From positions 1,302,001 to 1,366,000 of the forward strand of contig NC_073343.2 in the NCBI RefSeq assembly GCF_027580225.2: a stretch of 64,000 nt of DNA, read 5' to 3'. The position numbers and the translations under genes are program-made. Below the pieces are notes generated by a model. That model was not told the origin of the DNA and made no database searches. It saw only the letters and a program-made list of their open reading frames with translations. Shown piece by piece: positions 40,701 to 50,184 of the stretch. The DNA is from Misgurnus anguillicaudatus. Lineage: Eukaryota > Chordata > Actinopteri > Cypriniformes > Cobitidae. The first letter of the stretch is position 1. Every line of letters starts with the position of its first letter.

Positions 40701-43700
40701 GTAACTCTCATATTTGCGGGCTGTAAACTAAAGTGGTGCTTTGTTCACCTCTTGTTATAAATGTTATAGGGTAAATACCATAAACATACAGAATATTGTT
40801 ATTTTTATTTTAAAACTTATTTCAAAACATCTTTAAAACACTATAATTAAGTCAACACTTAATGTTTATTATCACATAACTTTTATTTCAAATAAAGTCA
40901 TGACAATTTTTCGTTGTTTTTGCGGCTGGCTTCCTCTGTTGGTCTTTCTTGTCCACTCGGATGATGAGTTGATTTCGTCTCACAAATGCTGTTCTGCATT
41001 ACATATAAAAAACATAAATGAAAGCCCTAAGTAAACATTTCTTCACTGTGCCTTGACAGAAACAGAGTTTTTTGAGCCAGTTAATAACTTTAGGCTAACG
41101 TATGTGCTAGCTAATCTGCTACAGTTAGCTGGCAACTTTCTTGAAAAAACATTGTTTAAAATGCTTTGGTCATGTATTAACAAAACCAGTCGCCTTATCC
41201 AGCATGCGGATCCTGCTGACATCACTCGCAGCCGTACTCCACAGTGTAGAAAGTTTTTAAAACCTCTTAAAGAAATTTCACCTCAGGATCGCGTTCCAGC
41301 AAACCTCCTGCAGACGGCCGCACGCTCTACACCTGCGCAGTAGCCTACGCCTGTAGTCGTCTTTTGCTTTAGCAGGAGCTGATATCTGCTGTTGTTTCAT
41401 TCTGGTTTGCCATTGCATAATTTATATTTGGCTAAAATACTTGTGTTTGCACATGTTGCAAATTTTATTTTACCAATGATAACACCTATTAAAAATAAAC
41501 AAATAGCGTGCTGCTTTGTGGTCATTATTGTGTCATTTGAAATAAAAGTAAATAAATTGCAAAGCACCACTTCAAATATGTCCGCAAATGTGAGAGTTTC
41601 CTGGTAAAAAGGGAATAAGTTGCTATTTTTATTGTACTTACCTTAAAAAAAAAGATAACCACAAAATCAGCTGGACTTTTGTTATTAAAAGCAAGTAATA
41701 TAGGCTACTAAAATAAAAGTGATGTGCTGTTATATTTATTTGCCGATGTGGCTAGTAGGCATCGACTGTATACAACATTCAGTAGTCAATATGAAAATTC
41801 ACAATAAAATAAAATAAAAAAATAAAACATAATTTCCTCATAGACTTGACTAAGTCATACATACCCCGTAATATTACAATAGGTACCCTGTAGTTATAAA
41901 ATACTTAGAGTATAAATAATTTATAATTCTTCATATTCTTACCCCTTATTACCCCAAACTTAAAATATTATTCCCTTATACCTACAAGTACGTACTGTAG
42001 AGGTACTCTGTTGTTACAAATAGGTACGCTGTAAATTCGGTTTAATTACGCTGTACTTTGCGGGTCGTAAAATAAAGTGTTACCAAAAAATCTAAAAAAA
42101 ACAAACCAAAGCGCGGGTCTTAGGAGGTTATACCTTTCATAATCTATAATATGTTTTATATTTTACTGTCTCTTCTTAAATTAAATTACTAAGATCTGTA
42201 AACATTTAAGACCACTACTATAAACATGCATCTAAACACTGCTTATTTATTCAAAACGATCACCCTGATACATTATAGCGCCACTCTTTCTTTTCTTCGA
42301 TAGGATGCGACCCCAAACAAAAAAATCTGGATGGACAACTTCCCAGCCAAATTGCCAAAAACCGTGGTCACAAGGCGGCTCTGAAGGAGCTTAAGAACGC
42401 AGAGCAAATGTATGTAAAGCTCTCTGAGCCTGATGCTGTAAACCCAAATGAACTATGGGCAGTCACCCTTCACGATTGGTCCTATGAGAATGAGGCAACC
42501 TTGCGCAGAGCCTTGGAAATGACAGAGGGTCTCGATAAACCCCTTAAAAATGTTCCTCGGGAGACGTTTGTTTCATTGCTTCACTTCCATCAAGCTCCAG
42601 TAAGTAACGAGAATCTGCAAAAGATCATCACGGAGCATGACGAAAACCGTGAGGGCATCATCAATGTCAATGAGTTTTTCAAAGGCCTCAAATACCTCCA
42701 GAAGACCTTTGTCATCTCATCCTACGCCCCGAAGCAGAGCCAAAAGCAAGGCAAGAAGGAAAAGGGGGAAATCAAGAAAAAGGGTGCTTTGCAGTTTCAC
42801 GTATGCACAATGCAACCTGAGACGATCTGTAGACAAATGGATAGTAGACGTCCTGCCTGCATGATTGAGAAGTACCAGCCATTCACAAACACCAGACGTT
42901 TCAGCCATGGCCGACCACCTGTCCACCCTATCGAGGATGACTCTGCATGGTATATCGATGAGCCTGAAAAGAAATATATCAACATCCATTCCTGTGTACG
43001 ATGTGGAGATCTAGAATCTCTTAGCCTGGCGTTCATCCAAAATCTGCCTGTTGATGTCACAGACCAATTTCAAAAGACCCCTCTCATCACAGCCTGCAGC
43101 TGTGGCAACTACCAAATAGCCAAACTCCTCATAGCGCTGGGGTAATGTCACTATAACTAATGAACCATCTTTTTTGGTCCCTAATCTGGGTGAATATTTG
43201 TAAATGTAGTGGTTGCACTGCAAAAAATGATTTTCAAGAAAAAAATTCTTAGTATTTTTGTCTTGTTTTCAGTAAAAAAATATCTAAAAATTCTTCAATT
43301 AAGATGCTTTTTCTTGATGAGCAAAACGACCCAAGAAAATAAGTCTAGTTTTTAGACCAAAAATATCAAATTTAAGTGATTTTGTGCATACATGCGCACA
43401 CGAAACTTTCGCTTTCACGTGCGCACGCCATAGTATCATGTGAGCACGCAAAACTAAACTTTAAAAAAAAATCTGCACATGAAGGTTTTGCGTGAGCACA
43501 TGAAAGTTTCGCATGAGCACATGAAACTAAACTTTAGATTTTTTTTACTCCAATGTCACGTTAGGGGCTCGGTACTAAAATCACTTGAATTTGGCATTTT
43601 TGGTCTAAAAACTAGACTTGTTTTGCTCTTCAAGAAAAAGCATCTTAATTTAAGAATTTTTAGATATTTTTACTGAAAACAAGACAAAAATACAAATAAT

Positions 43701-45584
43701 TTTTTTTCTTGAAAATAATTTTTTTGCAGTGTGTGTGCAGCAAATGGTGACCAGCGAAACTTTCGCTTCACGTGCGCACGCGAAACTTTTGCTTTCACGT
43801 GCGCACGCGATAGTTTCACGTGAGCACGCGGTAGTATCATGTGAGCACGCAAAACTAAACTTAAAAAAAAATCTGCACATGAAGGTTTTGCGTGAGCACA
43901 TGAAAGTTTCGCATGAGCACATGAAACTAAACTTTAGATTTTTTTTACTCCAATGTCACGTTAGGGGCTCGGTACTAAAATCACTTAAATTTGCCATTTT
44001 TGGTCTAAAAACTAGACTTGTTTTGCTCTTCAAGAAAAAGCATCTTAATTTAAGAATTTTTCGATATTTTTACTGAAAACAAGACAAAAATACAAAGATT
44101 TTTTTTTCTTGAAAATACTTTTATTTGTCGTGTGTGTGCAGCAAATGGTGACCAGCGAAACTTTCGCTTTCACGTGCGCACGCGAAACTTTCACGTGCGC
44201 ACGCGAAACTTTCACGTGCGCACGCGAAACTTTCACTTTCACGTGCGCACGCGAAACTTTCGCTTTCCCGTGCGCACGCGAAACTTTTGCTTTCCCGTGC
44301 GCACGCGATAGTTTCACGTGAGCACGCGATAGTATCATGTAAGCACGCAAAACTAAACTAAAAAAAAATCTGCACATGAAGGTTTTGCGTGAGCACATGA
44401 AAGCTTCACGTGAGCACACGAAACTAAACTTTAGATTTTTTTACTCCAATGTCACCTTAGGGGCTCGGTACTAAAATCACTTAAATTTGGAATTTTTGGT
44501 CTAAAAACTAGACTTGTTTTGCTCTTCAAGAAAAAACATCTTAATTTAAGAATTTTTAGATATTTTTACTGAAAAAAATACAAAAATACAAAGATTTTTT
44601 TTCTTGAAAATCATTTTTTGCATTGTGTGTGCAGCAAATCGTGACAAGCGAGATTTATTTTTATTAATTGTATTTGTTTTATTTCTGTGACTTTTCAGGG
44701 CCAATGTCAATGCAGTCGACCAGTTTCACCAGACGCCCCTCCACCACGCTTGTCATCAAGGAAATGTAGACATGATCCGTATGCTGGTAGAATCTGGAGC
44801 GACGGTGGATGCGGTAACAATGAACGGTGAAACTCCACTCATGAGAGCTATTAAAAACTCTAGACTCAGCTGTGTGGAGTACCTCATCAAATCTGGATCC
44901 AATGTCATGGCAAAAAACAAGAAAGGTACTTAGAAATAGACATTTTTTGAAAGGTTAAGTGTAAAAATCAAACATACAAAAAAATATTCCTTTGTTTCTG
45001 TGGTTACAGAGCAAAATTGTTTGGACATTGCCAAAGATTATGGTTGTGATACAATCATTGACTTAGTCAGTGCCAAGTATTGCAGTCTTGACAAAATCGA
45101 AGAAAATAAGAAAGCGAAACAACAAAAACCAAAACCAGTTACCAAACCAAAGCCTGCTGTGCAAGAGAAGGTAAAGCAATAAAAAAGCTACGATGTTTGG
45201 GTATGTTTCATGAATATTTTTGTTTTCTACAGATTGATATCCAGGTACCATCACCATCAGTTTTGGCTGCAGTGAAACTGGACTTGAAAGAGAACATTGT
45301 AATCAAGAACCCAAAGTTCACTCTTAGACGTCCCACCAACAAACTGGACATAAGCTTTGTCCCAAAAAACGTGAGACAACAAAACTCTCTATACTTAGAT
45401 GGACATACACACAGAGAGACGGATACATTTTGTAATTTTAATGTGATGTGTAATTTAAAAATTGGTTCTTTTCTCTGCGTTGTAGTTGTGGGGAAAACGT
45501 CTCACCAATTATTCCAAGCACATTGAGAAGAAAGACGGAGCGCTTTTCCAAGAAGATGACTCTCAAGAACCTCATACCCTTTAA
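34381..45584 (+). CDS. ankef1: Ankyrin repeat and EF-hand domain protein ANKEF1
   Basis: Nine coding exons: 34381-34729, 37805-38004, 38515-38664, 38972-39095, 42304-43141, 44699-44925, 45010-45170, 45233-45370 and 45486-45584. All phases match and the sum is 2286 nt, i.e. 761 residues plus stop, near the roughly 776 of human ANKEF1. An N-terminal ankyrin block (for example HSALNLACVANDGDMVQFLL) is followed by an EF-hand (loop DENREGIINVNE at about residues 387-398), a lysine-rich linker, a second ankyrin block (TPLHHACHQGNVDMIRMLV) and a basic tail. The function of the family is poorly known; ankyrin repeats imply protein binding and the EF-hand calcium sensing. AATAAA follows 44 nt after the stop. 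Neighbours are khk (divergent) and the putative snap25 promoter downstream. Confidence 0.94.
35007..36946. mobile_element. TTAA element, AGCAACACTGTGTAG end, split by a nested insertion
   Basis: TTAA at 35003-35006 and 36947-36950; ends AGCAACACTGTGTAGTTTTT and AAACTACATAGTGTTGCT are inverted copies. Only about 280 bp belongs to this element; the rest is the insertion 35091-36750. The rejoined host sequence across that insertion would read GGACACATT then GTACTGTTGC. Confidence 0.85.
35091..36750. mobile_element. Nested transposon with GGCCCTCATTTATCA ends
   Basis: GGCCCTCATTTATCA at 35091 and TGATAAATGAGGGCC ending 36750 are perfect 15-bp inverted ends, with ATT on both flanks. Subterminal repeats also pair (TGCGTACACC / ACGTTTGCGTA-like GCGTACACC near 36631). 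1660 bp. A short spliced-looking frame near 35765-35832 (KRHIARKHKDVLRKHGNAIK then GTAAGC) might be a remnant of an element-encoded protein; I do not recognise it. Confidence 0.8.
37017..37473. mobile_element. TIR element, CAGTGACGGCTCGTGACT end
   Basis: Left CAGTGACGGCTCGTGACT is mirrored by AGTCACCGGTCGCCACTG at the right. Between them, subterminal motifs such as CATGCATGT and CAAGACGGG also recur inverted. Target duplication unclear. Confidence 0.65.
37535..37760. mobile_element. MITE with TTTCACAGACAAGGCTTAA end
   Basis: CCTGGTTTCACAGACAAGGC at the left and GCCTTAAGCCTTGTCAATGA at the right are inverted; I recognise the family as common in fish. It ends about 45 bp before ankef1 coding exon 2. 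Confidence 0.6.
37805..38004 (+). CDS. ankef1: ankef1 coding exon 2
   Basis: Acceptor TCATTTGTAG, donor GTTTGT, 200 nt. Reads GVLFYCIFPSEEHASCLQIA, then PVFVFACENAKTCEDLCLSI and GGANLNAVDE. The GVLFYCI start and the ADVN and GANLNA ankyrin turns match human ANKEF1 well. Confidence 0.92.
38165..38460. mobile_element. GTACC-rich inverted element in ankef1 intron 2
   Basis: Motifs GGTACC, TTGTACCTTTTGGGT and TTTGTACAGT recur in both orientations between GGGTGGTACCCTCA (about 38174) and AGGGTACCACCCC (about 38402). Fragments of the same family lie at 11030-11090. Confidence 0.6.
38515..38664 (+). CDS. ankef1: ankef1 coding exon 3
   Basis: 150 nt, phase 0; acceptor TTTTTTTTCCAAAG, donor GTAGTG. 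Reads VTGHTALMEASKAGAVKLVR, then AILQRGGNPNNRSKEGLCAA and HFAADGGFLE: one ankyrin repeat and the start of the next. Confidence 0.92.
38972..39095 (+). CDS. ankef1: ankef1 coding exon 4
   Basis: 124 nt; acceptor TTTTGCACAG, donor GTAGGC. Reads VLMVLSAYSADLGVSTSSGN, then TPLHFAASGGFKACCRFLAQ, a canonical ankyrin repeat. Confidence 0.92.
39262..40071. mobile_element. TTAA foldback element, right end deleted
   Basis: TTAA at 39258-39261, then AGGAATATTTCATTTTCTT. Long inverted arms run AATGGACTTTAATAGACACC to GGTGTCTATTAAAGTCCATT, and CACTTTTAAAGCACAACTTC to GAAGTTGTGCTTTAAAAGTG. The right-hand ~90 bp present in the complete relative at 60356-61153 is missing here. Confidence 0.82.
40147..42084. 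mobile_element. 1.94-kb TIR transposon with perfect 8-bp duplication
   Basis: Ends GGTAACACTTTATTTTACGA and TCGTAAAATAAAGTGTTACC are inverted; homology continues inward for over 100 bp (ACAGCGTACCTATTTGTAAC, TACCTACAAGTACGTACTGT). AAAAAATC flanks both sides (40139-40146 and 42085-42092). The 8-bp duplication suggests hAT or another 8-bp superfamily. A frame of 96 codons at 41053-41343 is not recognisable as transposase. Confidence 0.85.
40562..40745. repeat. 70-bp tandem repeat inside the transposon
   Basis: The block GGTAACT..ATATTTGCGGGCTGTAAA occurs with GCGGG at 40576, 40646 and 40716, exactly 70 bp apart. Two full units and one partial are present. Confidence 0.9.
42304..43141 (+). CDS. 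ankef1: ankef1 coding exon 5: EF-hand exon
   Basis: 838 nt; acceptor TTTTCTTCGATAG, donor GTAATG. It completes the first ankyrin block (GCDPKQKNLDGQLPSQIAKN), then carries LWAVTLHDWSYENEATLRRA and the EF-hand with loop DENREGIINVNE (D1, N3, E5, G6, N9 and E12 present, so calcium binding is plausible). A Lys-rich linker (KQGKKEKGEIKKKG), the conserved DDSAWYIDEPEK segment and the start of the second ankyrin block follow. Confidence 0.95.
43205..44640. mobile_element. CACTGCAAAAAATG MITE with triplicated, minisatellite-bearing core
   Basis: The left end CACTGCAAAAAATGATTTTC and the right end TTTTTTGCA(G/T)TGTG are inverted. Three copies of a core unit (GGGGCTCGGTACTAAAATCA at 43565, 43965 and about 44460) are spaced 400 and about 496 bp. 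It fills ankef1 intron 5. The simple family member is at 47931-48313. Confidence 0.75.
44150..44345. repeat. CACGTGCGCACGCGAAAC minisatellite
   Basis: Repeats of CACGTGCGCACGCGAAACTT with spacers (TTCGCTTT, TTCACTTT) are expanded here; smaller blocks are at 43395-43440 and 43755-43850. Units contain the palindromes CACGTG and CGTGCGCACG. On the minus strand each unit reads TTTCGCGTG. The reading frames across it (CARETF repeats) are artefacts of the repeat. Confidence 0.9.
44699..44925 (+). CDS. ankef1: ankef1 coding exon 6: second ankyrin block
   Basis: 227 nt; acceptor GTGACTTTTCAG, donor GTACTT. Reads ANVNAVDQFHQTPLHHACHQ, then GETPLMRAIKNSRLSCVEYL. Two ankyrin repeats with the TPLHHA core. 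Confidence 0.94.
45010..45170 (+). CDS. ankef1: ankef1 coding exon 7
   Basis: 161 nt; acceptor TGTGGTTACAG, donor GTAAAG. Reads EQNCLDIAKDYGCDTIIDLV and then a Lys/Gln/Pro-rich tail (KKAKQQKPKPVTKPKP). Confidence 0.92.
45233..45370 (+). CDS. ankef1: ankef1 coding exon 8
   Basis: 138 nt, phase 0; acceptor TGTTTTCTACAG, donor GTGAGA. Ends with KLDISFVPKN, matching the VDITFIPRR segment near the C-terminus of human ANKEF1. Confidence 0.9.
45486..45584 (+). CDS. ankef1: ankef1 coding exon 9 and stop
   Basis: Acceptor TGCGTTGTAG. Encodes LWGKRLTNYSKHIEKKDGAL and ends DDSQEPHTL before TAA at 45582-45584. The tail is shorter than in human as I know it. Confidence 0.88.
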   Translation: MWGKRLTNYSKHIEKKDGALFQEDDSQEPHTL

Positions 45585-45627
45585 TCAAGAACATTATAAA
45601 GCCAAAAGGCACGGATGACTGAAGGGG

Positions 45628-45633
45628 AATAAA
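45628..45633 (+). terminator. ankef1: ankef1 polyadenylation signal
   Basis: AATAAA 44 nt after the ankef1 stop codon, in GGGGAATAAAAGTT. It is the first such hexamer downstream and gives a short 3' UTR. Confidence 0.7.
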
Positions 45634-47007
45634 AGTTAATTTGCCAGCACAATAGCATTTACTTACTTTCCATTCAAACCTTTAGAATTCTGGGAATAAA
45701 TCAGAAACGGGAACGAAAGGTAAGTGAAGAAGAAATTTCAAAACCTATTCATTTTCCTGACATTGGATAAAAATAACCTTTTATTGAGAAGCACAGCGGT
45801 CACTTTAGTGTGTTGCCATATGGAGTATAGCTATACTCACCCCGTACCGAGTGCACCACCTGCTCTATAAGCCATTTACCTTTACGCGTCTCCAGATCCT
45901 CTCACAGATTTGGCTGTAATTACAAACCCCACTGAGCACAGAAAATTGAGACGAACAGTGTCAGATAAACAGTAAGATTTTAATCAAGCGTAATGTAGAT
46001 AAACATGTCATTTTGATTTAAATGTAATGTGCATGCATACACATGCATGTTTTATTTGTTTGACCAGCAGGGGTCAGTCTTTATCAAACTATCAAGTTAT
46101 CATTTTACACTTGAGACTTAAATATATGAAAAACATTGAAAAATAAAAGTCTGCTTATGTATTTAAAAATTACACACAGATCCAACCTGAATGGTTTACA
46201 GGCAGGAAGGACAACAAACAGGGTTAGTAAATGTGTTTGCAACTATCTGACAGACAGAAATCAATAGCTGTCTGTTTAAGTGTGAGTTTATTCACTCAGG
46301 GGGAATTCAACTATATAACTAAGCAAAGGAAATGAAATGGCTGTTGGGGTCAAGATGTAAAGGTTCTTGGAAAAACTTTGGTAATGCAGAAAGATGTGTT
46401 TCTGTGGCAAGCATCACTATTTTGCAAGGACAGAACATAAAGGTGCTTGAGATGCTCTATTGACCAGCCACATATAAACCATTCAGTACATCCTATTTAC
46501 CGCATAGTAAAATGATAAAAGAGACAGACCCTTGGCAAGTGCATGCTGTAGCAATGTCCCGATAAACACCCACAACATTGTGAGTTTTGCACAAGCAAAT
46601 AGTATTTGCATTGGATCTAAAAGTCTTAAATGTTGCACCTCTCTGACCTTCATTGCATTGTTAATGTAAATTGTGCAGAAATTCAGAACACCTGCATGCA
46701 AGCTCAGATTCAGCTTTTTAAAGTGAGGCTGTGGAGACAGCTGGAACTCGAGACATCTTTTCATACTGTGATAAAGGATATGATGATAAATCAGGTACAG
46801 CCTTGACAATGATTTTACTGCGGAGACAGAATTAGGGCAATCAATAAGCTTAATAACATGTTGGCTACAATATGCGATACACCTCACACACCCGGTTTGT
46901 TTAATAAGTGCAATGCTTTAAAAGATGAGGAAATGATGACTGGCTTCCTGATAGAGGTGTTAATTAATGATCTAGCACTCACAGACAGACTGACCTCAGC
47001 TCCTAAT

Positions 47008-47009
<2 letters not shown>

Positions 47010-47052
<43 letters not shown>
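47010..47052. repeat. (GA)n microsatellite
   Basis: About 43 bases of uninterrupted GA repeats. Confidence 0.97.
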
Positions 47053-47055
<3 letters not shown>

Positions 47056-47684
47056 TACTGTAGGTTGATCATATAAAACAATATTGGCTTCCCCCTAGCA
47101 AGGGCCACAGTGTTTATTATGGAAATTAACATGATATGTTTTAAAGGAATAGATCAGCCCAAATTTTACTCCCATCAAGTCGTCCTAGATGTATATGACT
47201 TTCTTTCAGTCAAACACAGTATGATTTATATTAAATAAATATGAGGTTAGGCAAAAAGCCTTGACCTCTGACCCAAGGTTACACAAACTCATCGCTTCAC
47301 CTCAGAAGACATTTAATAACTGTATAGATTGTTTTTTTGATGGATGAATGTGCTTTTTTGGAGCTCTAACAATGGGGCTCAAAAAAAATGTGCGGCATGA
47401 AGTTAAAACAAATTGATTTTGCAAGTCAGTTCAACAAACTATTTTAAGTTTTGACCCGTTAATATTGGACATAACTTATTAAAACAAGTTGAAATTGTTT
47501 AACATATATTTTTATGTTACTTTAACTTGCTGCATTATTTTACAGTAAAGCTAAAAAGAGCTAGAATATATAATCTAACTTCATGTTTGACTAAATGAAG
47601 AAGTCATATACACATAGGATGGCTTGATGGTCAGTAAAATATGGGGTAATTTTCATTTTGGGATGAACTACACTGCACTGTAAA

Positions 47685-47900
47685 AAATACTTTGCTGCCT
47701 TAAATTTTTTTGTTGACTCAACTTGGATTTACAAGTCACTTCAACTTACTATTATTTATCTTGACTAGAGATGAGTTGTTATAACTACAGGTGAGTCGTT
47801 ATAACTTATAAAATATAGTTGAGAAAAGTCAACTTAATTTTATAAGTTGTGACAACTTTGTTGACATGACTTGTAAATCTCAGTTGATTTACAGTGTGTA
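47685..47900. mobile_element. MITE, CACTGTAAAAAATAC end
   Basis: Left CACTGTAAAAAATAC and TTGACTCAACTTGGATTTACAAGTC-like sequence (core GATTTACAAGTC) are mirrored by GACTTGTAAATC and GATTTACAGTGTG at the right. Confidence 0.65.
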
Positions 47901-47930
47901 AAATAAGAATTATGCCTTAAAATTTTGAGT

Positions 47931-48313
47931 TACACTGCAAAAAATGTCTTTCTTAGTATTTTGGTCTTGTTTTCAGTAAAAATTCTTAAATTTGCAGAAT
48001 TTCTAAAATTCTTAAAGCAAAATGTACTAGGAAAATAAGTATTTAGAAAAAAATATTAACTTTAAGTAAATTACTGCTTAAAACAAGCAAAAAAAATCTG
48101 CCAATGGAATAAGAAAAAAATTCTTGAATTAAGTTTACTTTTTTCATAAACACCTAATTCAAGAAAATTGTTCTTATTCCATTGGCAGATTTTTTTTTAA
48201 ACTAGACTTATTTTCCTAAGTCATTTTGCTCATCAAGAAAATGCAGACTTTTTAGATATTTTTACTGAAAACAAGACAAAAATACTAAGTAAGAAAGTAT
48301 TTTTTGCAGTGTA
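47931..48313. mobile_element. MITE, TACACTGCAAAAAATG ends
   Basis: TACACTGCAAAAAATG at the left, CATTTTTTGCAGTGTA-like TTTTTTGCAGTGTA at the right. Long arms pair (TTAGTATTTTGGTCTTGTTT with AAACAAGACAAAAATACTAA; AGTTTAC and AATCTGCCAATGGAATAAGA with TCTTATTCCATTGGCAGATT). Flanking TA could be a Tc1/mariner-like duplication. Confidence 0.8.
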
Positions 48314-48359
48314 ATTCAACTTAAAAATATAAGTCAACTAAAAAATGTTGAAACAACAA

Positions 48360-48608
48360 ATCTTTTTTTACAGTGTATCCCTTTACGGTAAAACTTTTCT
48401 GTAAATTTACAGGCAATTTCTAACAGTATTGTACTGTATTTTCAAAAAACGGTGTTAGACAAAATATATGCATATATTTATATATACAAAATATTTACAG
48501 AATGACTGTAAATGTTGTTTATTGATTCTGTAAAAATACAGTAAATGGCTGGCAACCCAGCTGCCAGTATTTTACTGTAAATTTACAGTGAAAAGTGTTA
48601 CAGTGATA
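48360..48608. mobile_element. Palindromic TGTAAATTTACA MITE
   Basis: TTTTCTGTAAATTTACAG near the left and CTGTAAATTTACAGTGAAAA near the right are inverted copies. Between them lie ATATATTTATATA-type sequence and TACTGTATTTT motifs. Confidence 0.6.
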
Positions 48609-50184
48609 AGCTTAAATATAAGTATTTTAACACTTTAAGTTATGATTTACTATCATTTAGAACTGTATGACACCATTTTTTTCCATTAAAATACAGTTTT
48701 GTATACTGATTTGTCAGTTAAGATTTTTAGTTAGTATAGTGCATGGTCTTTATTATTGTGCAGCCAACTATAATTCAGTGTATGTTATTATAAATATAAA
48801 GTATATACAGTATTTCAAGACACCCCAATTAATGCTTTACCTATTCATAATTTTCAAGTTATCACAATTTGCATATTAAGCTGATGCTGTTTGACCTTGT
48901 GAAAGTGTCCTTAATGGTTATACATTTGTAACATTGTTTTCTGCAATACTTATGCTTCATACTGCATAATAATAGATGAATAAGATGCAAAAAATATATT
49001 CAGAAAGGTGGCTGTCTGTAAATGAGCCTGTTTTAATTATTTCAATCTTCTATATAATTATCGACATCTGCAGCAGTATAATTAAGCCTACACAAAGATT
49101 GTTTCAGCGGTGTATTCACAGTTCAGAATGGCTGGCAAATGATGAGTTTAATGACAGATTTCCCACCTGTTTGTTTTTTTTACCGTGAGCCACATACCCA
49201 TTTTGACATGTTGTAGTGGGGGTGGGTTCTGGCGGTGCTAATTGACACAAAAGGGTGAAGGGACTCTGGCTGTAATAAATGAGCTTTAATTGGTAACAGT
49301 GTGGGTCATGGTGTGAAAGAATCCAGGATTAATCATTACTGGTGCTTGCAGATAGAACTGGCGCTCTGTATGTAAATCACTTTCTAAGAAAACTAAATTA
49401 AGTTTTGATTTTTATTGAATATAATCAAGGCTTCATTGCGCTTTCATAATGGCCTCTTGTAAGTGTCAATCAATAGATTTTGCAGGATTTCATTGCAGTG
49501 ACTTGCATTACTTTCTCATTTGTTAAGTCAATGTATGCATTTCAAGCAATGATTCTCTAGAGCACATGTACAATCTTTTAGCATTGTTCATTGGTTTTGT
49601 GCATACTTAACTAGGTTGCTTATTCCAGTTGAATGGATCTTTGCCTCTTCACCAGACAGAATTTTATCTCGCATGAGTTATCTTGACCTTCATCTGTCCT
49701 ACTAAGTTCGGTATCTAGATTTAAAGTCTTGATTTATTTTAATCTAGTGAAACACTTTGCCATTTCTAAGTTTTTTTCTTCAGTCTTTCAGACAGAGTCA
49801 AACAAAATAATATCTTGTCAAACACACATGCCTTTTCCAAATACCAGACATACAAACAACGAGCAACATCAGAGAGTCTAAAAGCATTTACACAAACATA
49901 AGTGCTATTGATCTTTCTTATCTTGTGTCCGAGTCTCTGTATAGCTAAAGTGCATTTATCTGATCTTGCTTTTGTAAGAGATCTAGGAGCATCAAACAAA
50001 CAAACTGTGATAAACTGCAGGACTTTGTTTTAAGATATAAGATTCACACGCTTCATAAACTTTGACCTATATTAATTTATATTGGAATATTAAACAAAAT
50101 GCTACACAGTCAGAATAAATCCTAAAATCAACCAAGTGTGTCCATACACCCCATTAAAAGCTGTAGCTATGATCAATGAGTGTT

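Larger units (their letters stand above)
39185..42134. mobile_element. TTAACCTCCTAAGACC-type MITE, split by two insertions
   Basis: Pieces 39185-39257, about 40072-40146 and 42093-42134 line up, in reverse complement, with the intact copy at 57566-57793 (shared: TGGATGTCCACA, TGCTTCATGTT, ATATTTGGTTATTATATTTA, GGTCTTAGGAGGTTA). The gaps are filled by the elements at 39262 and 40147. Confidence 0.78.
39096..42303. other. ankef1 intron 4, almost entirely nested transposons
   Basis: From about 39185 to 42134 the intron is one old MITE (in two split pieces plus its right end) that received a TTAA foldback and a 1.94-kb element. Host intron sequence amounts to roughly 90 bp on the left and 170 bp on the right. 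Confidence 0.8.
45640..50180. other. Intergenic region, ankef1 to putative snap25 promoter
   Basis: No exon recognised. It contains a GA microsatellite (47010-47052) and a cluster of MITEs (47685-48610). 45640-46990 and 48650-50180 look like AT-rich unique sequence. Confidence 0.7.

Noticed and set aside
43729..44419. Frames with CARETF and SRAHVK repeats on both strands
   Set aside because: Translation artefacts of the CACGTGCGCACGCGAAAC minisatellite.
43142..44698. CRISPR-like array suggested by regularly spaced repeats
   Set aside because: Vertebrate intron; repeats are adjacent variants of one minisatellite without unique spacers.
46483..46887. 134-codon minus-strand frame between ankef1 and the putative snap25 promoter
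   Set aside because: No motif and AT-rich composition like the surrounding intergenic DNA; could be chance.
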